Shown here one piece after another: positions 1 through 6,542 of a DNA stretch of 11,887 bases. The translations under genes and the position numbers were made by a program. Under the pieces are notes generated by a model, which had not been told where the DNA came from, searched no databases, and saw nothing but the letters and a program-made list of their open reading frames with translations. This DNA comes from Phycisphaerae bacterium (GTDB lineage Bacteria; Planctomycetota; Phycisphaerae; Phycisphaerales; SM1A02). Location: the NCBI GenBank assembly GCA_018665385.1, contig JABJDN010000193.1, forward strand, positions 1 through 11,887, in the 5' to 3' direction. Positions within the stretch are counted from its first letter, which is position 1. Each line of letters begins with the position of its first letter.

Positions 1-1
1 A

Positions 2-685
2 AAACGTGCAGTACTGGAATCAGCCGAGCGTGCTGGCGCACGGCGAGTGTACCTTGTTGAAGAACCTATGGCTGCTGGAATTGGAGCAGGGTTACCTATT
101 CCCGAACCGACTGCATCTATGATTGTTGATATCGGTGGCGGTACTACTGAAGTCGCGATTATGTCTCTGGGCGATATTGCAACTTGCGAATCTATTCGCG
201 TTGCAGGCGACGACCTTGACGAATCAATCATCAACTACATGAAGAAAAATTACGGGTTAACTATTGGCGAGCAAACTGCAGAACGAATTAAAATTGAAGC
301 TGGTTCAGCTGCTCCTTTAGCAAAAGAGACAACGGTAGATGTCCGTGGACGAGATGCATCAAACGGTATGCCAACAAAAGTTACTGTAGGAAGCGAAGAA
401 ATTCGCGAAGCATTGCAAGAACCAATCAGCCAAATTATTGATGTTGTTAAGAGGACACTTGAGCGTGCTGAACCCGAACTATCAGCAGATTTGGTTGAGA
501 ATGGTATTTGCATCGCTGGTGGTGGCGCTTTGCTTCGAGGCATTGCAGAATTGATGGCCAAAGAAACAGGCTTAGATGTTTCAGTTGCTGAAGAACCGCT
601 TACTTGTGTTGCTAAAGGAACGCAGATTTATCTTGATAATCTCGAACTTTGGAAAGCCACTCTAGAATCAGATATGGACGATTAA
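2..685 (+). CDS. mreB: Rod shape-determining protein MreB, C-terminal two thirds (5' end outside window)
   Basis: Bacterial actin homologue that polymerises under the inner membrane and directs the lateral peptidoglycan synthesis machinery. The frame is open from base 2 and the true start lies upstream, so this is a partial gene: 227 residues are present of the roughly 340-350 usual in the family. Visible actin-fold motifs are EEPMAAGIGAG near the left edge, the phosphate-2 loop DIGGGTTEVAI, the segment RVAGDDLDESI, the helix GEQTAERIKIEAGSA, and the adenosine-binding motif GICIAGGGALLRGI. The C-terminus DVSVAEEPLTCVAKGT is typical of MreB. A GTG at 47 is an internal valine codon and not a start. 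mreC follows after 26 nt, which is the usual gene order. Identification is very secure; only the missing N-terminus limits it. Confidence 0.97.
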   Translation, partial: KRAVLESAERAGARRVYLVEEPMAAGIGAGLPIPEPTASMIVDIGGGTTEVAIMSLGDIATCESIRVAGDDLDESIINYMKKNYGLTIGEQTAERIKIEAGSAAPLAKETTVDVRGRDASNGMPTKVTVGSEEIREALQEPISQIIDVVKRTLERAEPELSADLVENGICIAGGGALLRGIAELMAKETGLDVSVAEEPLTCVAKGTQIYLDNLELWKATLESDMDD

Positions 686-711
686 TCAATTTGTCCTTTT
701 GATGGTGAACT

Positions 712-1596
712 TTGAGTAATTTCAAAATATCTCGTAGCCGAGTCAATGTACTACCCATCGCAATTGGCATTACACTCCTTTTGGCTGTCTTTCCGGCTTC
801 TTGGTTGCGTTGGACTTCAGATATTGCAGACCTTGTCCGTGTACCTGTTACACCAGTTTCTCATGTTGGCACCCTAGTGACAAGTTGGGTTCGATCGCCT
901 GCGGAGGTACCAGGCATGATTGAAGATGAAGTGGAGAGAAATGCTCTTGCTGAAATGGAGCGGGACCATTTCAGGCAACTGCATGCAGCACAAATGTTGC
1001 GAGCCACTGAGTTAGCAGATCAATTACGCATTTTGCAAAATTTGCCCGAGTCTGCCCTGAGAAATCCACAGCCGCCACTTATTATTCCAATAGATATTAC
1101 GGGAAAGCAACTTCAAAAAGTGAGCGGCACGATTGAGTTGAAATTAATTTCAGGTGCATCCGAAAGGATACAGGTTGGTGATATTGCTGTTGTAGGGAAA
1201 GACATTGTTGGTAGGGTGGCTCGGATTGGGTCAACTCGTATTGAATTGCACCCCATTACGCATAAGGAAACAGGATTAACTCGTGCAGCTATTCTTCCTG
1301 CGCGCCCGCAACAAGGCAGGGCACCTTTGCTAGCAGAAATTATTTTGCAAAGCGATGGCTCTGCTTCTATGTATGCGGATGTATCTGCAACGAGTGGTGT
1401 ACAAAAATTTGATTTAGTAGTTCTCGACGACCCCTCTTGGCCTAGTGTTGCAGCTGGCTTTACTGTGGGAATCGTAGAGAGTGTGTTGCAACTCGATGAA
1501 GCGCCTTTGCGGCAGCGAGTAGTTATTACCCCTCGTCGAACAGCGCGAGACGTTGCCAGAGTTGTAGTTCTCGGTACAGGGGAGAGTGCCAAATGA
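712..1596 (+). CDS. mreC: Rod shape-determining protein MreC
   Basis: Membrane-anchored periplasmic scaffold that links cytoplasmic MreB filaments to the wall-synthesis enzymes. The 294-residue protein has a short basic N-terminus, one membrane segment at about residues 13-32, a charged helical stretch likely to form a coiled coil at about 70-112, and a beta-rich periplasmic domain at about 125-290. That domain includes GDIAVVGKDIVGRVARIGS and GIVESV, both typical of the MreC family. The start is TTG at 712; no in-frame ATG or GTG lies nearby and the preceding GGTG is only a weak ribosome binding site, so translation may depend partly on coupling to mreB. The stop overlaps the mreD start in an ATGA. 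Size and position between mreB and an MreD-like gene support the call. Confidence 0.92.
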   Translation: MSNFKISRSRVNVLPIAIGITLLLAVFPASWLRWTSDIADLVRVPVTPVSHVGTLVTSWVRSPAEVPGMIEDEVERNALAEMERDHFRQLHAAQMLRATELADQLRILQNLPESALRNPQPPLIIPIDITGKQLQKVSGTIELKLISGASERIQVGDIAVVGKDIVGRVARIGSTRIELHPITHKETGLTRAAILPARPQQGRAPLLAEIILQSDGSASMYADVSATSGVQKFDLVVLDDPSWPSVAAGFTVGIVESVLQLDEAPLRQRVVITPRRTARDVARVVVLGTGESAK

Positions 1597-2162
1597 GAGC
1601 AATAGTTGTTGTCGTAGCTGCAATTTTGGCTTTAGCGTTCGATTCAAGTTTCGGAAGCATTTTTACGTTGCGCTCTATTGGTTCCATTACACCCGAAGCA
1701 ATGCCGTGCTTGATTGTTTTTATTGCCTTGTTTGCGCCTGAGAAAATGGCGTTACTTATTGCACTTTTGCTCGGTGCAATCGTTGACCTATCTCCAGGAA
1801 ATGGAGAACTTGTTGGGGGCGCGCATGTGATTGGTCCTCATGCCCTAGGCTTAGTTGTAACTACATTACTGGTCTTAAAAGTACGTAATGTGGTATTCCG
1901 CAGGCGAGTGTTCACGATTGCCTTACTTGCGGTTGCAGCTGTCATCGCAACTGGGGCAACTGAAGCTCTCGTGCTCATCATTCGTGGTGCAATGCCATGG
2001 AATCCACCCGTTTCTGGTGGTGGAATCGCCGATTTTGGAAAACTTTTAGGTACATCGATCTACACAGGCATTCTTGCCGTACCACTTGGGGGGTGTTTTT
2101 TGGCCACAATAGGTGTATGGAGATTCCATTCACCAACAGGCCGAAGAGCAACATGGAGATAA
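1593..2162 (+). CDS. mreD: Probable rod shape-determining protein MreD
   Basis: Small polytopic inner-membrane protein that works with MreC. The 189-residue product is strongly hydrophobic, with about five likely membrane segments: residues 3-20, 34-52, 80-95, 104-128 and 146-170 roughly. The second segment ends in LLLGAIVDLSPG, matching the MreD pattern of a helix ending in G..xD. MreD sequences diverge widely, so the call rests on hydrophobicity, length, this motif and position directly after mreC. ATG at 1593 overlaps the mreC stop by 4 nt (ATGA), which suggests translational coupling. The C-terminus is basic (TGRRATWR), consistent with a cytoplasmic tail. Confidence 0.83.
   Translation: MRAIVVVVAAILALAFDSSFGSIFTLRSIGSITPEAMPCLIVFIALFAPEKMALLIALLLGAIVDLSPGNGELVGGAHVIGPHALGLVVTTLLVLKVRNVVFRRRVFTIALLAVAAVIATGATEALVLIIRGAMPWNPPVSGGGIADFGKLLGTSIYTGILAVPLGGCFLATIGVWRFHSPTGRRATWR
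2155..2158 (+). promoter_or_regulatory. Ribosome binding site deciding the start of the nucleotidyltransferase gene
   Basis: GGAG at 2155-2158, inside the last codons of mreD, lies 11 nt before the ATG at 2170. It favours that ATG over the in-frame GTG at 2113, which would lie well inside mreD and adds 19 polar residues without family resemblance. Confidence 0.6.
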
Positions 2163-2169
2163 TGGACAT

Positions 2170-3177
2170 ATGACACAGTGGAACATTCAAGACAATGCAA
2201 ACGATAGTATGGCTCCTCTATGTGATTTGAGAGCGACATTTGAGCAACGAACTGGTGGGCTAACGACTCTAGAGAGGCTCACCAAGCGGCGGGGTTCAAG
2301 CCCTGCAGGTTTTCTTTGTAGCGATGCAACTCGAGCAGAAATGATTGCAGAGCGGACTGGTTTGCGACATATTGCTGACGGTACCGTTACATCCCATGAT
2401 CATCCCGAGATCAATTCGCCCTGGGATGTGCTTAGCCATTTGCCACAGTTATTAGTTGAAGATTTAAAAGAAGCAGAACAGTATACCCATGCGCACGGCG
2501 CGACTACATTTGGTGAGCACCGAATAGATGTTCACCCAACGGTAACAATATGCCCGAACGTGACAATGGACGCAAGCGTGGGAGCTATTCGAATTGAAGA
2601 GGGCGCAACAGTCCGGCCAGGCGCAGTGTTATGTGGACCGTGTTGGATTGGAAAGCATGTGACCATTGTTGACAACGCATGTATAAAAGCAAACACTTCC
2701 ATTGGACCGTGGTGCAAAATTGGTGGTGAAGTTGGTGGAACTATTTTCCAAGCATATACAAACAAATCGCACGACGGCCATTTAGGCGATAGTGTTATTG
2801 GCGAGTGGGTTAATTTTGGAGCAGGTACAATTAATTCTAATTTGCTCAATACCTATGCAGATGTCATCGTAAAAGGTTTAGATGGTAAAAGGCATCGAAC
2901 GAATAATCAATTCGTGGGTTGTTTTGTTGGTGACCATGTAAAGTTTGCGATAGGCACTCGCATTATGACTGGTTCAGTTGTTGGAACGGGTTCAATGCTT
3001 GCAAGTTCAATGCCTGTGCCTACACCTACACCTAGGTTTTCTTGGATAACCGATGTAGGTACACGAAAGTACGCTGTTGATAAATGTATTGCAGTTGCTA
3101 AAACTGTAATGGCAAGGCGGTCATTAGAACTTGGTAGCGCTACAGAATCAGTCTTCCGAAAATTGGCAAACGAATAA
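2170..3177 (+). CDS. GlmU-like putative sugar nucleotidyltransferase with left-handed beta-helix
   Basis: The 335-residue protein resembles the GlmU-family putative sugar nucleotidyl transferases. A short N-terminal part (about residues 14-110) contains LCDLRATFEQRTGGLTTLERL and the WDVLSHLPQLLVEDL stretch that precedes the helix in this family. From about residue 121 to 300 there is a hexapeptide-repeat left-handed beta-helix (VHPTVTICPNVTMDAS, GATVRPGAVL, IGKHVTIVDNACI). Residues near 198-222 carry NKSHDGHLGD then WVNFGAGTINSN, parallel to the acetyltransferase-domain motif of GlmU. The classical nucleotide-binding GxGTR loop is not visible, and the N-terminal domain looks shorter than in homologues of roughly 390 residues, so catalysis cannot be assumed. 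It may transfer an acyl or nucleotidyl group in sugar activation. ATG 2170 is preferred because GGAG lies 11 nt before it. The stop shares one base with the polA start. Confidence 0.75.
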   Translation: MTQWNIQDNANDSMAPLCDLRATFEQRTGGLTTLERLTKRRGSSPAGFLCSDATRAEMIAERTGLRHIADGTVTSHDHPEINSPWDVLSHLPQLLVEDLKEAEQYTHAHGATTFGEHRIDVHPTVTICPNVTMDASVGAIRIEEGATVRPGAVLCGPCWIGKHVTIVDNACIKANTSIGPWCKIGGEVGGTIFQAYTNKSHDGHLGDSVIGEWVNFGAGTINSNLLNTYADVIVKGLDGKRHRTNNQFVGCFVGDHVKFAIGTRIMTGSVVGTGSMLASSMPVPTPTPRFSWITDVGTRKYAVDKCIAVAKTVMARRSLELGSATESVFRKLANE

Positions 3178-5990
3178 TGTCTTCGTTCTACATTATTGAT
3201 GGACATGCTCAATTTTTTCGAGCATATTATGCAATTCGCAATGCGATGAGTAGCCCTGCAACGGGTGAGCCAACGAACATGGTCTATGGTTTTACAGCGA
3301 TGCTCTTGAAGTTAATTAGGGAAGAAAACCCTGATTATTTAGCGGTCGTTATTGATGTCGCTGGTGATGAAGAAACATTTCGAAGCAAAATTGACCCCGA
3401 ATATAAGGCTAATAGAGAACCCGCGCCGGATGATTTTGGAAGCCAAGTCGAACGCTGTATTGAAATTCTTGAAGCGCTTGATATTCCAGTTCTTGGAGAG
3501 CCAATTGTTGAAGCTGATGATGTGATTGCTACATTAGTAAAGCGGACAAGAAAAGATCAGCCCGACGTGAACATTCGAATAATTTCTCGCGATAAAGATT
3601 TAACGCAGCTTATTGACGACAGAGTAGAACTCTTCGATGCGCATAAAGGAGCAACGGTCTCACCTGACGATGTGTTCAAAACGCCAGATATGGGAGTGAC
3701 GCCAAGCATGGTTGGTGACATCCTTGCACTCATGGGCGACACCAGCGACAACATACCAGGAGTTGTTGGAATTGGCCCTAAGACAGCAGCAAAACTGATT
3801 ATGGAATTCGGTTCAATCGATGGCATCTATGAGAATATAGAATCTATCAAGGGAAAGCGTAAAGAAAATTTAGTAGCGGGTAAAGATCAACTTGGTGTTA
3901 GCAGGGAACTTGTTACGCTCATTGAGGATGTTACTTTTGCTTTCGATTTTGAAAAGGCAAAATCTACACCATCATCCTGGGATGTAACAGAAGCAATTCG
4001 TTTATGTAAAGAACTTGGTTTTAACACTTTTCCGTCTGAGTTAAAAAGAATGGCGAGCGGTGCTTCTATACTGGAAGTAAAACCCGATGCAGTTGACATT
4101 AAGAAAGTGCCAAAAAGTAAGCCTGTGCTTGGAGGCTTGTTCGACATGGGACCAGATCGCGATCACCCAGCGTACAAAGCAGGGTACGAACTGATTACGA
4201 CAAAGAAAAAACTTGACGCGTTCGCAAAGAAATGCAGAAACGTAAAACTGCTTGCGATTGATACTGAAACTACTGGCTTAAATCCTATGACTGCACAACT
4301 GTGTGGTGTTTCGATTGCTTTAGAAGAAGGGAGCGGTGTATACATTCCAACAAAGTGCAAAGAAGACTGCTTGACTTCTAGTGAAGTTATTGAATCACTC
4401 AGAAGTGTGTTAGAAGACGAATCGATTGCAAAAGTTGGGCATAATATAAAGTACGACCTTGTTGTGCTTGAAAGAGCAGGCGTCAAAATGCTTGGCCCAA
4501 TTCATGATACCTTGATAGCTGCGTGGATTATTGACGCCTCACGCTCAGGATATTCAATGGATGCGGTTGCGCTTGGCACTCTTGACTACGAATGTATATC
4601 AATCAAAGAACTCATTGGTTCGGGCAAGGATCAACTGACGTTTGATCAAGTGCCATTGATCGATGCGTGCCCATATGCAGTTGAAGATGTAGATATTACA
4701 CTGCAACTTTGGAATTCATTTGAACCTCGCTTGAATGCTGAGGGCGAATTGCGAAAACTGTACGATGAAATCGAAATGCCATTAGTTCGAGTGCTTGTTG
4801 AAATGCGCATTTCAGGTATCAAAGTCGACCCTGCAGAATTACAGAAGCAACGAAGCAATATTTCAAGTCGAATTGATGAGTTAGTTATCGAAATTGAAAA
4901 GGCATCGCCCTATTCATTTAATCCAGATTCACCAAAGCAGCTCTCTGAAGTGTTGTTTAATGATTCACCGGGTCTAGGGATTACACCTGTTAAAAAGGGA
5001 AAGTCTTTCCACTCTACAAACGTCGACGTTCTTGAAAAGTTAGCATGTGATCCGGATGTTGATTCATTACTGCCACAGTTAATACTTGAATACCGCAAGT
5101 TGACGAAGCTCGTGAATACGTACTTGGTGTCTTTGGAACAAGTCATCCACGCAGAAACCGGTCGAATACATGCATCGTTTAATCAAACGGGCACCTCAAC
5201 TGGTCGTTTAAGTAGCAGCGACCCGAATTTGCAGAACATTCCGATTCGCTCAGATATTGGTAGGGAAATTCGAAAAGCATTTATCCCAGAAGCGGGATAC
5301 GTGTTCGTTGCAGCTGATTACTCTCAAGTAGAGTTACGCATGCTTGCGCACCTAAGTAGAGACGAAGCGTTAATTCAAGCGTTTCGAGATGGGCAAGATA
5401 TTCATAAGGCAGTTGCATCTGAAGTGTTTGGTACTGCAATAGAAGAGGTATCCGACGAGCAACGTTCAGCTGCCAAGGCTGTAAATTTTGGGATAGTCTA
5501 TGGAATCACGCAGTGGGGATTAGCAAGGCAACTGCAATGCTCAACCGAACGAGCGCAGCAGATTATTGACGATTATAAAGTACGATTCACTGGTATCGAT
5601 ACCTTTTTGGCCACGTGCGTAGAGCAAGCAAAGGCACTTGGTTATGTTGAAACAATTAAACATCGTCGAAGGCAAATTAGAAGTATTCATTCATCTAATG
5701 GACAGCAAAGGTCACTTGCAGAGCGTGTTGCGATAAATAGCGTTGTGCAGGGGAGCGCTGCGGATTTGATCAAAATGGCTATGAATAATGTGCAGCGCGC
5801 ACTTGCCGAGTCGTTTCCGACTGCGCGGTTACTTCTTCAGATACACGATGAGCTGGTTATCGAGGCACGTATTGAGGACGAGGATGCCGTGCGTGCGCTA
5901 CTAGTTTCAGTTATGGAATCGGCGATGGACCTGCATGTGCCAATTGTTGCGGATGCGTCGACGGGCTCAAATTGGTACGAATGTAAATAG
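3177..5990 (+). CDS. polA: DNA polymerase I with 5' nuclease and proofreading domains
   Basis: Repair and Okazaki-fragment-processing polymerase of 937 residues, close to the 928 of E. coli. The 5'-3' nuclease covers about residues 1-290, with GDTSDN (D188, D191) and the helix-hairpin-helix GVVGIGPKTAAKL. The 3'-5' exonuclease covers about 335-515 and keeps all catalytic residues: D362 and E364 in DTETTGL, D427 in GHNIKYDL, and Y500/D504 in YAVED. The polymerase domain has motif A (DYSQVELR, D714), motif B (R763, K767, F771, Y775 in RSAAKAVNFGIVYG) and motif C (HDELVIE, D891). Each polymerase residue is offset by +9 from its E. coli counterpart. The enzyme therefore appears fully active, and the Phe at 771 predicts E. 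coli-like discrimination against dideoxynucleotides. ATG at 3177 overlaps the previous stop (TAATG). Transcription should end at the hairpin 24 nt downstream. Confidence 0.99.
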   Translation: MSSFYIIDGHAQFFRAYYAIRNAMSSPATGEPTNMVYGFTAMLLKLIREENPDYLAVVIDVAGDEETFRSKIDPEYKANREPAPDDFGSQVERCIEILEALDIPVLGEPIVEADDVIATLVKRTRKDQPDVNIRIISRDKDLTQLIDDRVELFDAHKGATVSPDDVFKTPDMGVTPSMVGDILALMGDTSDNIPGVVGIGPKTAAKLIMEFGSIDGIYENIESIKGKRKENLVAGKDQLGVSRELVTLIEDVTFAFDFEKAKSTPSSWDVTEAIRLCKELGFNTFPSELKRMASGASILEVKPDAVDIKKVPKSKPVLGGLFDMGPDRDHPAYKAGYELITTKKKLDAFAKKCRNVKLLAIDTETTGLNPMTAQLCGVSIALEEGSGVYIPTKCKEDCLTSSEVIESLRSVLEDESIAKVGHNIKYDLVVLERAGVKMLGPIHDTLIAAWIIDASRSGYSMDAVALGTLDYECISIKELIGSGKDQLTFDQVPLIDACPYAVEDVDITLQLWNSFEPRLNAEGELRKLYDEIEMPLVRVLVEMRISGIKVDPAELQKQRSNISSRIDELVIEIEKASPYSFNPDSPKQLSEVLFNDSPGLGITPVKKGKSFHSTNVDVLEKLACDPDVDSLLPQLILEYRKLTKLVNTYLVSLEQVIHAETGRIHASFNQTGTSTGRLSSSDPNLQNIPIRSDIGREIRKAFIPEAGYVFVAADYSQVELRMLAHLSRDEALIQAFRDGQDIHKAVASEVFGTAIEEVSDEQRSAAKAVNFGIVYGITQWGLARQLQCSTERAQQIIDDYKVRFTGIDTFLATCVEQAKALGYVETIKHRRRQIRSIHSSNGQQRSLAERVAINSVVQGSAADLIKMAMNNVQRALAESFPTARLLLQIHDELVIEARIEDEDAVRALLVSVMESAMDLHVPIVADASTGSNWYECK

Positions 5991-6014
5991 TGCGTACCAA
6001 AATCTCTAGGAATA

Positions 6015-6047
6015 AAAAAACACGCCATTCAAGAAGGCGTGTTTTTT
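6015..6047. terminator. Bidirectional rho-independent terminator between polA and tRNA-Asp
   Basis: Stem CACGCC (6021-6026) pairs with GGCGTG (6036-6041) around a 9 nt loop, extended by A6 at 6015-6020 against T6 at 6042-6047. The A tract on one side and T tract on the other give a U-run on either transcript. It can therefore stop polA transcription on the + strand and tRNA transcription on the - strand. Confidence 0.9.
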
Positions 6048-6049
6048 AA

Positions 6050-6123
6050 CGAGGCGGACGGGACTCGAACCCGCAACAACCGGCTCGACAGGCCGGTACT
6101 CTAACCAATTGAGCTACCGCCCC
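6050..6123 (-). tRNA. tRNA-Asp (anticodon GTC)
   Basis: Read on the minus strand, the 74 nt fold into a complete cloverleaf. The acceptor GGGGCGG pairs with CCGCCTC (one G-U pair), and the discriminator is G73, an identity element for aspartate tRNAs. The D arm is GCTC..GAGT-like, with AATTGGTT in the loop. The anticodon stem CCGGC/GCCGG holds the loop CTGTCGA, giving anticodon GTC (plus-strand GAC at 6087-6089). The T arm GCGGG-TTCGAGT-CCCGT is standard. CCA is not encoded. The terminator hairpin begins almost immediately after the 3' end, so the trailer is very short. The gene converges on polA. Confidence 0.98.
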
Positions 6124-6136
6124 AATTGGAAGGGAG

Positions 6137-6164
6137 ATTTTAGCATGGTTCAGGAACTGGTCAA
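6137..6164 (-). promoter_or_regulatory. Sigma70-type promoter of the tRNA-Asp gene
   Basis: On the minus strand a -35 box TTGACC (plus-strand 6159-6164) and a -10 box TAAAAT (plus-strand 6137-6142) are separated by 16 nt; each matches the consensus in 5 of 6 positions. The -10 box lies 13 nt before the mature tRNA 5' end, which leaves a plausible short 5' leader. No other promoter candidate was seen in this gap for the tRNA. Confidence 0.75.
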
Positions 6165-6542
6165 GGGGGTCGCTTACAAGAAGTTGCAACCTTAGGTGTG
6201 CGGAATTCCTGTGCAAGAAATACCGACAACAACACTCCCCATTATGAATAGTGCCTATGGAAATTCTGAATGTGGTGCAGGGCTAAAAATATGAAATAAT
6301 TACACGCAATTTCAAATGGCTTGAATCCTCCTCAAAAGGGGGATGTTATCGTGCATAACGGCGAGAAAAATCACTTTTTATGGCATTTAAAAGTGGATTA
6401 CGCTCCAGAAATCAGTATCCTTGAGTGATTACAGGGGATTTATTTTTGGTTGCGCATATTTAACGCAACCGTTCATTGTGGCATACGAATGCCTATGTAG
6501 TCCCGATGGTGGGGCTTGAGGAACAACTAGTAGGAGAAATTA
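6165..6542 (+). other. Long gene-free stretch: hairpin-rich probable 5' leader of the exported metalloprotease gene
   Basis: No credible gene lies here. Six small inverted repeats fill 6325-6516: 6325-6331 with 6338-6344 (7 bp, one G-U); 6345-6349 with 6355-6359 (GTTAT/ATAAC); 6372-6378 with 6389-6395 (CACTTTT/AAAAGTG); 6448-6454 with 6464-6470 (GGTTGCG/CGCAACC); 6480-6484 with 6489-6493 (GGCAT/ATGCC, tetraloop ACGA); and 6499-6504 with 6511-6516. None is followed by a U-run, so they are not simple terminators. I match the set to no riboswitch class I know. An AT-rich patch near 6285-6302 could hold a -10 element, but no convincing -35 partner was found. Confidence 0.45.
6532..6536 (+). promoter_or_regulatory. 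Strong ribosome binding site of the exported metalloprotease
   Basis: AGGAG at 6532-6536 lies 6 nt before ATG 6543 and fixes the start. The upstream leader contains its exact complement CTCCT at 6328-6332, which could mask it. Confidence 0.85.

Noticed and set aside
47..685. GTG at 47 as an mreB start
   Set aside because: The frame is open and MreB-like from base 2 onward; the GTG is an internal Val codon and the gene simply begins outside the window.
2113..2169. In-frame GTG at 2113 as start of the GlmU-like gene
   Set aside because: It would overlap mreD by about 50 nt and has no ribosome binding site; ATG 2170 has GGAG at a good distance.
6145..6195. 16-residue reading frame starting next to the tRNA promoter
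   Set aside because: It overlaps the promoter of the opposite-strand tRNA and lacks an upstream ribosome binding site.
6343..6390. 15-codon leader reading frame in the gap before the metalloprotease
   Set aside because: The G-run touches the ATG with no spacer, codon content is unremarkable, and it sits on a hairpin arm; nothing supports translation.
6380..6424. 14-residue reading frame MAFKSGLRSRNQYP
   Set aside because: No ribosome binding site, and it contains no run of regulatory codons that would suggest attenuation.
6448..6470. GGTTGCG/CGCAACC hairpin as a terminator
   Set aside because: No T-run follows on the + strand, and it lies upstream of the gene it would have to serve; better explained as part of a leader.
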